From Shewanella donghaensis (GTDB lineage Bacteria > Pseudomonadota > Gammaproteobacteria > Enterobacterales > Shewanellaceae), in contig NZ_CP041783.1 in assembly GCF_007567505.1 (NCBI RefSeq), positions 372,001-436,000 of the forward strand: 64,000 nucleotides of DNA, read 5' to 3'. Of the stretch, positions 10,330 through 18,287 are shown piece by piece (the first letter of the stretch is position 1; each line of letters opens with the position of its first letter). Made by a program: the position numbers and the translations under genes. Under the pieces are notes generated by a model, which made no database searches, was not told where the DNA came from, and saw nothing but the letters and a program-made list of their open reading frames with translations.

Positions 10330-11076
10330 ATGAGCATTAGCTTAAATTTAGCCGGTAAAATTGCGTTAGTTACTGGTGCAAGTCGCGGTATTGGCCGTGC
10401 AATCAGTGAAACACTCGTTGAAGCTGGCGCCACAGTTATTGGCACCGCAACCAGTGAGAAAGGTGCTGCAGCAATTCAAGATTATCTTGGTGAAAATGGT
10501 TTCGGTTTAGTGTTAAATGTGACAGATACTGAATCAGTTGCTCAATTATTCGCCCAGATCAAAGAAAAAGCCGGTGATGTTGATATTCTAGTTAATAATG
10601 CAGGTATCACTCGTGATAATTTATTAATGCGAATGAAAGACGATGAGTGGCAGGATATTTTAGATACTAACCTGACATCATTGTTTAGATTATCTAAGCC
10701 GGTAATGCGGTCTATGATGAAAAAGCGTAGTGGGCGTATCATTAACATAGGTTCTGTTGTAGGAACCATGGGTAATGCTGGTCAAGTAAACTACTCTGCA
10801 GCAAAAGCTGGTTTGATAGGATTTACAAAATCTCTTGCAAGAGAGGTTGCATCTCGTCATATAACAGTTAATGCTATAGCACCTGGATTTATCCAAACAG
10901 ACATGACTGACGAGCTAAATGAAGAACAGCAGCAAGCAATTATGTCGCAAGTTCCAATGGCTCGATTAGGTCAAGCGCAAGAAATAGCGAATGCTGTACT
11001 GTTTCTAGCATCTGACTCAGCTGCTTACATAACGGGTGAGACCCTGCATGTAAATGGCGGAATGTATATGGTTTAA
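10330..11076 (+). CDS. fabG: 3-oxoacyl-ACP reductase
   Basis: NADPH-dependent reductase of the SDR family that carries out the first reduction in each elongation cycle. The Rossmann motif TGASRGIG is at residues 15-22, NNAG near 89-92, and the catalytic Ser142, Tyr155 and Lys159 (YSAAK) are all present. Standard 248 residues with the FabG-type ending ETLHVNGGMYMV. A ribosome-binding site AAGGAAT precedes the ATG. Confidence 0.97.
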   Translation: MSISLNLAGKIALVTGASRGIGRAISETLVEAGATVIGTATSEKGAAAIQDYLGENGFGLVLNVTDTESVAQLFAQIKEKAGDVDILVNNAGITRDNLLMRMKDDEWQDILDTNLTSLFRLSKPVMRSMMKKRSGRIINIGSVVGTMGNAGQVNYSAAKAGLIGFTKSLAREVASRHITVNAIAPGFIQTDMTDELNEEQQQAIMSQVPMARLGQAQEIANAVLFLASDSAAYITGETLHVNGGMYMV

Positions 11077-11132
11077 GCGCCTTAATTGGCTTCGACTTTT
11101 ATTGAATCTCGTTTGATATCAAAGTATGATAA

Positions 11133-11155
11133 TTTTCGTGGTTAGACCACGAAAA
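11133..11155. repeat. Perfect hairpin between fabG and acpP
   Basis: TTTTCGTGGT and ACCACGAAAA are perfect 10-bp arms around a 3-base loop (TAG). No T-run follows, so it is a weak terminator at best. It lies where acpP expression must rise far above fabG and could stabilise or process the acpP mRNA 5' end. Confidence 0.65.
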
Positions 11156-11236
11156 CTAAGCTTGCATTGTCAGCTGGATCGAATAAACTACTCGCAATCT
11201 TACGCAAGTGTGTAATTTGAATAGGAAAGAAAACTA

Positions 11237-11470
11237 ATGAGCAACATCGAAGAACGTGTAAAGAAAATCATCATTGAGCAACTTGGCGTTAAAGAAGAAG
11301 ACGTTAAATCAGCTGCATCATTCGTAGACGATTTAGGTGCAGATTCTCTGGACACTGTGGAATTGGTTATGGCTCTAGAAGAAGAGTTTGACACTGAGAT
11401 CCCTGATGAAGAAGCTGAAAAGATCACTACTGTTCAAGCAGCGATCGATTACGTTTCAAAAAATCAGTAA
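11237..11470 (+). CDS. acpP: Acyl carrier protein
   Basis: Acidic 77-residue carrier protein of fatty acid synthesis. The phosphopantetheine attachment serine is Ser37 in [10 protein letters not shown]. The N-terminus [12 protein letters not shown] matches the gammaproteobacterial AcpP closely. A good ribosome-binding site (TAGGAAAG) lies just upstream, and the gene is followed by a strong hairpin terminator, so acpP mRNA is probably made in part as its own short transcript. Confidence 0.98.
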   Translation: MSNIEERVKKIIIEQLGVKEEDVKSAASFVDDLGADSLDTVELVMALEEEFDTEIPDEEAEKITTVQAAIDYVSKNQ

Positions 11471-11486
11471 TACCTGATTCTCTAAA

Positions 11487-11516
11487 ACAGGTGGCATTTA
11501 TGCCGCCTGTTTTTGT
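11487..11516 (+). terminator. Terminator after acpP
   Basis: ACAGGTGGCA / TGCCGCCTGT stem (one G-T pair), TTTA loop, followed by TTTTTG. It separates acpP from fabF. Confidence 0.85.
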
Positions 11517-11668
11517 TTGTGCTGTCGAAACATTTTCGACTAAACTGTCTAAATAAAGTCCGTTAATCCCTCATTTCTTATCATTAGCTCAATCTTTTAT
11601 TTCTTGATTAATGATGGGTTAGCAATCTATTCAATTGGCGACTGCCAAATAATACAAAGGTGAATGCT

Positions 11669-12913
11669 GTGTCTAAACGTCGTGTTGTCATTACAGGCTT
11701 AGGACTAGTTACTCCAGTGGGTAACGATGTCGATACTACTTGGCAATCTTTATTAGCTGGTAAAAGTGGTATTGCACCCATTACCAAATTTGATGCAACT
11801 GAATACGGAACACGTTTCAGTGGCTCGGTAAAAGATTTTGACGTCGAACAATACTTGTCTCGCAAAGATGCGCGTAAAATGGATTTATTTATCCAATACG
11901 GCATGGCAGCAGGTATTCAAGCGATTAATGACTCTGGTCTTGATATGGCGCAAGAAAACCCTTCTCGCGTCGGAACTGCAGTTGGCGCAGGCATGGGCGG
12001 CTTACCATTAATCGAGAAAAATCATAGTGCATTATTAAGTGGCGGACCTCGAAAAGTCTCTCCATTTTTTGTTCCAAGCACCATCATTAATATGATTTCA
12101 GGTCACTTATCGATTAAATACGGTATGACAGGACCTAATTTCGCCGTCACAACAGCTTGTACTACTGGTGTTCATAATATTGGTTTCGCTGCACGAACCA
12201 TTGCTTACGGCGATGCCGATGTGATGGTTGCTGGCGGTGCAGAAGATGTTACATGTCCAATCGCAGTAGCTGGTTTTGGTTCTGCTAAAGCACTATCAAC
12301 CCGCAATGACGACCCAACAGCTGCAAGTCGCCCTTGGGATAAAGACCGTGATGGTTTTGTTATCGGTGACGGCGCTGGCGTTATGGTGATGGAAGAATAC
12401 GAACATGCAAAAGCACGCGGCGCTAAAATATATGCTGAATTAGTTGGCTTTGGTATGAGTGGTGATGCTTTTCATATGACATCTCCACCAGCTGATGGTG
12501 CAGGCGCTGCTGCGGCAATGGTTAATGCCATTAATGATGCCAAAATAGAGAATGAATCTGTGGGTTACATTAATGCTCATGGCACATCGACACCTGCAGG
12601 AGATAAAGCTGAAGTTGCTGCAGTGAAGTCGGTATTTGGCGCTCATGCTTATGATTTACTGGTGAGCTCAACTAAGTCGATGACAGGGCATTTATTAGGC
12701 GCTGCAGGCTCTGTTGAAGCGATTATCACGATTCTCGCATTACGCGATCAAATTGTACCGCCAACGCTTAATTTGGATAACCCAGATGAAGGTTGTGATT
12801 TAGATTTTGTTGCACATAAAGCCAAAGCACATAACTTTGACTATGCATTGTGTAATTCTTTCGGATTTGGTGGAACCAATGGTTCGTTGCTATTTAAAAA
12901 GCTTGAGTCATAA
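11669..12913 (+). CDS. fabF: 3-oxoacyl-ACP synthase II (KAS II)
   Basis: Elongating condensing enzyme, important for unsaturated chain elongation and membrane fluidity. The nucleophile is Cys164 in TTACTTG, with the two catalytic histidines in [11 protein letters not shown] and [11 protein letters not shown]. The start is GTG at 11669, which gives the normal [12 protein letters not shown] beginning with AAAGGTGA five bases upstream. An in-frame GTG three codons earlier lies within that ribosome-binding site and is less likely. Final gene of the fab block; a strong terminator follows. Confidence 0.96.
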   Translation: MSKRRVVITGLGLVTPVGNDVDTTWQSLLAGKSGIAPITKFDATEYGTRFSGSVKDFDVEQYLSRKDARKMDLFIQYGMAAGIQAINDSGLDMAQENPSRVGTAVGAGMGGLPLIEKNHSALLSGGPRKVSPFFVPSTIINMISGHLSIKYGMTGPNFAVTTACTTGVHNIGFAARTIAYGDADVMVAGGAEDVTCPIAVAGFGSAKALSTRNDDPTAASRPWDKDRDGFVIGDGAGVMVMEEYEHAKARGAKIYAELVGFGMSGDAFHMTSPPADGAGAAAAMVNAINDAKIENESVGYINAHGTSTPAGDKAEVAAVKSVFGAHAYDLLVSSTKSMTGHLLGAAGSVEAIITILALRDQIVPPTLNLDNPDEGCDLDFVAHKAKAHNFDYALCNSFGFGGTNGSLLFKKLES

Positions 12914-12926
12914 ATAATATTCAATA

Positions 12927-12962
12927 AAAAAGCAGTAACGGTAACGTTACTGCTTTTTTTAT
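12927..12962. terminator. Terminator after fabF
   Basis: AGCAGTAACG / CGTTACTGCT stem (12931-12954) with a GTAA loop, flanked by A-run and T-run, so it can act in both directions. Confidence 0.9.
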
Positions 12963-13059
12963 AGTTAATTTTTGTGTAACGGATTTTTATTATCAATTTT
13001 TACCCAAATTTTACGATTAAATATGTCATTGGTTAAAACCAGTATCGAACCGAAGGTAC

Positions 13060-13845
13060 TTAAGGATTAAGTATTTTATTAACTGTGATGATATCTTTAG
13101 GTCGACCTGTAAATTGAATAACATCGCCACGTTGAATATTAAGTTCAGGAACGATCACTAAATCATCATTGTCACGTTCAAATTGAGTGATACAAACATC
13201 AATTTCTGTATCTTTATTCAAGCGCTGTTTTAATTCCTGTAGTGATTCTTTATTAAACTCATCATTTTCTACGACAAATAGCATATTACTCTCAATAATA
13301 CTGTCAGAATTAGCAATGGGTATCTCTGTGCCTATGAGGTTATCGTCGAAATAGAAGAGGGCATTATTTCTTCCTGTAATGGTAACGACATCGCCTATAT
13401 TTATTGGTTTATTACCTTGATCTGTCGTTCTGTTGCTCATTGTCATTTCAAAACAAACATCGATTGATGCAGCATTAATTTGAGCTAATGTTTTACCTAA
13501 AATAGTGCTATTTTTATTAACTTGAAAAGATCTTGAAGCTAAACTTTTGGCTGTATCGATTTGCTTGGGTATATTTTTTTCTATTTTTTGTATCTTGACC
13601 GTTTTATACTTTATTCCACTAATGAAACCAACGGCGTAAATGACTATACCTATTAGCATCAGGCTCAGATCTAATTCAATATGAAGGTGCAATATTGGGA
13701 TGAGTATCACCCCAATAATGGCGCTTATAACACCACCAATGATCAGGTTACGTATTGTCGCCAACGCAATAATATAGCCAAGTATCAAGGTCATGATAAA
13801 GGCAATGTATTGGTGAGAATCTAATATATTTTGGATGTGTTCCAT
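13060..13845 (-). CDS. Small membrane protein with two TrkA-C (RCK_C)-like domains
   Basis: Three predicted membrane helices (about residues 14-32, 35-54 and 58-78) are followed by a soluble region with two segments resembling TrkA-C domains (about 90-170 and 175-261; each ends in a GDVI/GDVV turn with TGR, as in regulatory RCK_C domains). The spacing of glycines in the helices recalls the first three helices of the AspT/YbjL antiporter family, whose full members have ten helices with TrkA-C domains in the middle. Here helices 4-5 and the whole second half are absent. No start or stop irregularity is visible. Function unknown; it might be a regulatory or accessory subunit, or a degenerated antiporter. 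Confidence 0.7.
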   Translation of the reverse strand: MEHIQNILDSHQYIAFIMTLILGYIIALATIRNLIIGGVISAIIGVILIPILHLHIELDLSLMLIGIVIYAVGFISGIKYKTVKIQKIEKNIPKQIDTAKSLASRSFQVNKNSTILGKTLAQINAASIDVCFEMTMSNRTTDQGNKPINIGDVVTITGRNNALFYFDDNLIGTEIPIANSDSIIESNMLFVVENDEFNKESLQELKQRLNKDTEIDVCITQFERDNDDLVIVPELNIQRGDVIQFTGRPKDIITVNKILNP

Positions 13846-14039
13846 AGCGTTACTACTTATTCGTTAATTAGCCCATGAACCATGATTACTGGCTTGAGTT
13901 TCATGCCAGAGTATCTTCACTCATGACATTTTCATTTTACGATTAAATAGTAAGACAACTTAGATAAATGCAATAATCACTTTTGCATGATTAAATCCAT
14001 CAAAAAACAATGTAATGGTGTACATGTCTAACCTAAATG

Positions 14040-14972
14040 TTACAAAGGCTTTTTCTGAGTGGTTAAAATTTTTCTCTGTCGAACCTCGTCAACATAATCA
14101 GTTATCATTGAGGAAATTATTTTCTTTACTGGCATAACCTGCTTGGAATGGGGATTCCAAAGTGCAATTGGGATATTTATAGCGTCTTTTAATTGTTCTA
14201 TATCAATTTTAAATAGTACATCAGGATGTTCTTCAATTTCATTGATTGATTTTGGTAATAAACTCCAGCCTAGTCCTTCACGTACCATTCTTATGATTAA
14301 GGATAGTTGATCCACAACCTCATATTCAGACGATAAAATAACTTTTTTGGCCATATCATCATCGAGCATTGATTTTAATACAAATTGGCGGCTAGATTTC
14401 ATTTTTATAAAGGTTTCATCGGATTTTAGTTTAGCTAATTCCGAGTCGGCGGCTGTATAAGCAACAAAATTCATATTACCCAAAAAAGTATAATCAATAC
14501 TATTAATGACTTTACTTTCATGAACATTCACTATGCCAAAATGAATTGTACCATCTTGAATCCCCGCTTTAATTTCAGATTTCGACTTAACTAAGAAATT
14601 GACTCTCATATCTGGGAGATCAATTAAAAGTTGATGCCTTATAAGCGTCATTAGTTGTTGAGGTACGAAGCTGCAATATCCAATGGAGACTGATTCCAGT
14701 CCACCATAAGCTAAGCTCATCGCCACTCTGTCAAATGTTCTCGATTGTTCAATGGCTTGCTTTGCATAGTGATAGAGTAAAACCGCATCTTCTGTAGGTT
14801 CAACTGAGCGACCAATTCTTTCAAATAGTTTAATGGCTAACTGATCTTCCAAGTTGGTAATCACTTGACCAATAGTTGTGCGATGCTTATCGAGCTTAAC
14901 TGCTGCTTTACTAAAAGCCTTCTGCTCATAAACGGTCACAAATGCGAGTAGCTGTTCCAAACTAAAATTCAT
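14040..14972 (-). CDS. LysR-family transcriptional regulator
   Basis: Residues 1-60 form a LysR winged helix-turn-helix (AFSKAAVKLDKHRTTIGQVI), and residues 90-295 form the periplasmic-binding-protein-like effector domain. The recognition helix (HRTTIGQ) departs from the usual QPAVSRQ pattern. The gene is divergent from the three-gene efflux operon across about 260 bp, the usual position of a LysR activator of an adjacent operon. By analogy it may be an AaeR-type regulator responding to aromatic acids; the ligand is not readable from the sequence. Confidence 0.9.
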   Translation of the reverse strand: MNFSLEQLLAFVTVYEQKAFSKAAVKLDKHRTTIGQVITNLEDQLAIKLFERIGRSVEPTEDAVLLYHYAKQAIEQSRTFDRVAMSLAYGGLESVSIGYCSFVPQQLMTLIRHQLLIDLPDMRVNFLVKSKSEIKAGIQDGTIHFGIVNVHESKVINSIDYTFLGNMNFVAYTAADSELAKLKSDETFIKMKSSRQFVLKSMLDDDMAKKVILSSEYEVVDQLSLIIRMVREGLGWSLLPKSINEIEEHPDVLFKIDIEQLKDAINIPIALWNPHSKQVMPVKKIISSMITDYVDEVRQRKILTTQKKPL

Positions 14973-15235
14973 GTTTTTACTCTACTTAGATTATTAATGC
15001 TGCCGTATTAAAAATATTTGTCTTTATCAATATAGCCAATTTTATCAATTGTTTTTACTGACTAATAACAAAATAACATATTTGTTTTTGTTGTTGTCAA
15101 TTTTTGTAGGGTTTAGTCCGTCATAGCCGATTATTCAATTCCATTAATTACTCATAAAATGGCTCCATGGATGCGAGAAAGGTTTTCGATAAACCCTAAT
15201 TCTGGCGAGAATGATCAAAATGAGAATTAACGAAT

Positions 15236-15448
15236 ATGAACATAATGCCCCATGAAATCGCCATCGGTGATGTCTACTTTCCGCCATTATTGATAGTCGC
15301 TGCTTTAGCTTACTTACTCACTGGTGTTGTAAGTTTTATCAGCACCAAACTGGGTTGGTACAAATATGTTACTGCGTTAGCCATCGTTGAGTTATCTATA
15401 TTCATCTTATTTATTGGGCTTATTAGCCTGTTTATCACAATTTTTTAG
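15236..15448 (+). CDS. DUF1656 small membrane protein (AaeX-like)
   Basis: 70-residue protein with two membrane helices and the family motif GDVYFPPLL near the N-terminus. DUF1656 proteins are encoded at the head of AaeXAB-type efflux operons; their role is not established. GAGAA lies upstream of the ATG at 15236; an alternative ATG at 15245 would give MPHEIAIGDVYF, a common beginning in the family. Followed after 12 bp by the HlyD-type gene. Confidence 0.85.
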   Translation: MNIMPHEIAIGDVYFPPLLIVAALAYLLTGVVSFISTKLGWYKYVTALAIVELSIFILFIGLISLFITIF

Positions 15449-15460
15449 TAGGTATATCCA

Positions 15461-16348
15461 ATGTTTAAACGTTATATGATCACATTGTTATTTGTCGTAG
15501 CGGCATTATGCGTTATGTATTCTGAGTACCAAACGTACGTCGATAATCCTTGGACAAGAGACGGCCAAGTCCGTGCTTATGTGATACAAGTGACCCCAAG
15601 GGTAACTGGTCAAATAGTGAGTATTAATGTCAAAGATAATAGCCGAGTAGAAAAAGGTGATGTGATATTTGAAATTGATCCAAGCTTATATGAAACCAAT
15701 TTCCACAAGGCCATTGCCTCAAATAAACAGGCTGCGGCGTTAGTCAATAAAGCGAAGAACGAATTGAATAGGGCGGTTAACTTAGAAAAGCTAACACCTG
15801 GAGCACAGTCTGAATTAGCTCTCAATAATCTACAGAATGCTGTTGAATCTGCTGATGCTAATGCTTTATTGGCAAAAGCGCAGATGGATGAAGCACAACT
15901 GAATTTAGCTTATACCAAAGTCACAGCACCTACCGATGGTTACATTACCAATTTCAATGCCAGCATTGGTTCACAAGTTATTGCTAATTCACCAGTAGTT
16001 GCATTAATTGATGAAAATAGCTTTTGGGTTGAAGGTTTTTTCAAAGAAACAGATTTAAGTAATGTCGATGTTAATAATAAAGCGCAGGTAACATTATTGA
16101 TGCACGATAAACAACTTCTTAATGGCGAGGTTCAAAGTATAGGATATGGTATTTCTAAAACCGATGGCAGTACCGGTAATGCATTGTTACCTAATGTTAA
16201 CCCAAGTTTTGAATGGATCCGTTTGGCTCAAAGAATACCAGTAAAAATAAAACTTAAAAATGTCCCTGACAACATTCAATTAAGAGTCGGCATGACGGCA
16301 TCTATAAAAATTCAAAAGCAACATGTGACTAATTCATCAAGTAACTAA
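15461..16348 (+). CDS. HlyD-family periplasmic adaptor subunit (AaeA/EmrA-like)
   Basis: Membrane fusion protein: one N-terminal anchor helix (about residues 4-20), the first half-lipoyl motif around 45-75 (VTPRVTGQIVSINVKDN), a short coiled coil (about 85-140), and the second lipoyl half near TKVTAPTDGYITN. It would connect the inner membrane FUSC protein to an outer membrane channel for efflux, perhaps of aromatic acids as in AaeAB. The stop codon lies within a 16-bp direct repeat (16326-16357). Confidence 0.92.
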   Translation: MFKRYMITLLFVVAALCVMYSEYQTYVDNPWTRDGQVRAYVIQVTPRVTGQIVSINVKDNSRVEKGDVIFEIDPSLYETNFHKAIASNKQAAALVNKAKNELNRAVNLEKLTPGAQSELALNNLQNAVESADANALLAKAQMDEAQLNLAYTKVTAPTDGYITNFNASIGSQVIANSPVVALIDENSFWVEGFFKETDLSNVDVNNKAQVTLLMHDKQLLNGEVQSIGYGISKTDGSTGNALLPNVNPSFEWIRLAQRIPVKIKLKNVPDNIQLRVGMTASIKIQKQHVTNSSSN

Positions 16349-16357
16349 TTCATCAAG
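16326..16357 (+). repeat. 16-bp tandem duplication spanning a stop codon
   Basis: Two adjacent copies of (T)GACTAATTCATCAAG / TAACTAATTCATCAAG, followed by a partial third (TCACTAATG). The adaptor gene's TAA stop at 16346-16348 lies in the second copy. Confidence 0.9.
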
Positions 16358-16429
16358 TCACTAATGCTTATAGTTATCAAAACATAGAGTCAATAAAGCA
16401 TTAAGTCACTAGATAAAGTCGAGAATATT

Positions 16430-17827
16430 ATGCTGAGCTTAAATATTAAAGAAGCGATTAAAATTTCATTAGCTGTGGGGATTGCAATTGCGTTAGGAAT
16501 GCTTTTTCAATGGGAAAAATCATATTGGGCTGCAATTACCGTTATCGCAATTTCAGCGAATGAGACATTTGGACACGGTATTCAAAAGGGCAGGAATCGA
16601 ATTTTAGGTACGTTCATTGGAATTATCTATGCATTATTACTTGTTGGTCTCTTTTCTCAGTCGCACCTACTTTTCATTAGTTTCTTTTTACTATTTTTAG
16701 TCATTTGTGTTTATTTTGCAGATGGCCTTAGGTTCGGTTATGCCTTTACCATGGCTATCACTGTTTGCTCTATTGTGGCTATTATAGGTGCAAGTAGCGG
16801 TGAAATATCATTTTCTGTGGCCATTTTACGGATACAAGATACCATACTTGGATTGTTAGTTTACGCGACTGTTTACCGGTTTATTTGGCCTACAACTACC
16901 GAAGGTGTTTTTTTTGATACGCTCCGCTTAGCTTTATCTAATCTCCAAACAATGCAATCTCAGTTGCAAAAAGCAACAAAGAATAATCATCAAGTTGATA
17001 TCAGAGATGAGGTACTTAATTGTCAACTGCAACTTAATAAATTATCAGAATTAATTTCAATGCCCTTAATTGCTAGCTATCAATTACAACATGAGAAAAA
17101 GCAATGGCTGTTTATTATTGATACTTGCCAAGACTTATTATTACAAATAAAAAGACGGATTTCAGAGTTCAACCTACTACAAAATAAAAGTGAAGCAACA
17201 AATGCAATTCAACAGTCACATGCCGATATTGAGCAATTAAAAGCTGCAACCAATGCTGATAGTAAAGCAAGAGCTGAGTATATCGCTGGACGTGAAAACC
17301 ATGAAATATCGATAAAGGTTGCTACAAATCAGTCTTCCGGTTTGTCTAACATTCAGTTGATGAGAGCCTTTACCGCTTTTACTATATCGGCAACTTGTTT
17401 TTCTTTATGGATATACTTTGCCATTCCTGGCGGGGTTATATTTCCGTTAATGGGTTCGGTACTTGCTGTTGTGACAGTTGCTTTACCTTATAGCATAGTC
17501 AAACAGGCAATGTGGGGTATTTTGGGGTGGGGGATATTTTTCATTGCTCAGTATTGTTTCATTTTACCTCACTTTACCGAACTGTGGCAGTTAGTGAGTT
17601 TCTATATGGTTAATACGTTTATTTTATGGATGGTATGTTCCAAGCCGTCTTTGGGCTTGCACAAACTACTTGGAGGTAATTTGATGTTAGTGATGAGCAT
17701 GAATGCATTACATTTAATTCCACAATATGATGTTAAGACAGCTTTATTGATGGTATCGATTATGACGATATGTTCCGCTATCGCACTATTTTATAACAAG
17801 TTATTTTTAGTTCCTGCAAAGCCATAA
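16430..17827 (+). CDS. FUSC-family inner membrane efflux protein (AaeB-like), compact form
   Basis: Two groups of membrane helices (about residues 15-160 and 325-460) flank a cytoplasmic helical region (about 165-315), the arrangement of the FUSC/aromatic acid exporter family. At 465 residues it is about 190 shorter than E. coli AaeB (655), mostly in the central and C-terminal soluble parts. With the DUF1656 and HlyD-type genes upstream it forms a complete AaeXAB-like operon. Substrate unknown. Confidence 0.88.
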   Translation: MLSLNIKEAIKISLAVGIAIALGMLFQWEKSYWAAITVIAISANETFGHGIQKGRNRILGTFIGIIYALLLVGLFSQSHLLFISFFLLFLVICVYFADGLRFGYAFTMAITVCSIVAIIGASSGEISFSVAILRIQDTILGLLVYATVYRFIWPTTTEGVFFDTLRLALSNLQTMQSQLQKATKNNHQVDIRDEVLNCQLQLNKLSELISMPLIASYQLQHEKKQWLFIIDTCQDLLLQIKRRISEFNLLQNKSEATNAIQQSHADIEQLKAATNADSKARAEYIAGRENHEISIKVATNQSSGLSNIQLMRAFTAFTISATCFSLWIYFAIPGGVIFPLMGSVLAVVTVALPYSIVKQAMWGILGWGIFFIAQYCFILPHFTELWQLVSFYMVNTFILWMVCSKPSLGLHKLLGGNLMLVMSMNALHLIPQYDVKTALLMVSIMTICSAIALFYNKLFLVPAKP

Positions 17828-18287
17828 ATTACCTTGTACGAATTTCAATATATGGCTTATCGCTATAAGCCATATATTGATGTGTCGTGGTCACCATTCT
17901 AACAATTATGTATTTAGCCTCGCCTTGTTGATCTTTTATTAACTTAACAACCTCTTATTTACTTACTAAAACTACATAAAATTTAATCATCGTGGTTCAG
18001 TTCTTATTCTCGCTAAACCTTTTATCTGATTCTGGTTCAGTTTTTATCTAATTAAGTGTTTAATTTCTTATAGTTAAGGCATGTAGGGTGTCATCCATCA
18101 AGTGCGATTACAAGCTTTTCACATCTGCTCATAAAATACCCCCATCAAACGGAAACAAGATTAGTTTTTTAGTCAGCAATATTAATTTTACTTTGCATGT
18201 CTGATTTCAATCCCACATCCGAATCTAAACCTGATGTTAGGTTTCATTTATTTTTGCCAATGATTGGCGTTTCTAAGGGTTATAGAA
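17828..18287. other. Intergenic region with a long perfect hairpin
   Basis: 460 bp with no credible gene. It contains the 16-bp-arm hairpin at 17845-17880 and two near copies of GGTTCAGTT(C/T)TTAT about 38 bp apart (near 17995 and 18033). I see no other structure. Confidence 0.6.
17845..17880. repeat. Perfect 16-bp inverted repeat after the efflux operon
   Basis: TCAATATATGGCTTAT and ATAAGCCATATATTGA pair perfectly around a CGCT loop. No T-run follows on either side. It lies 17 bp after the FUSC stop and may protect the mRNA 3' end or act as an atypical terminator. Confidence 0.85.
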
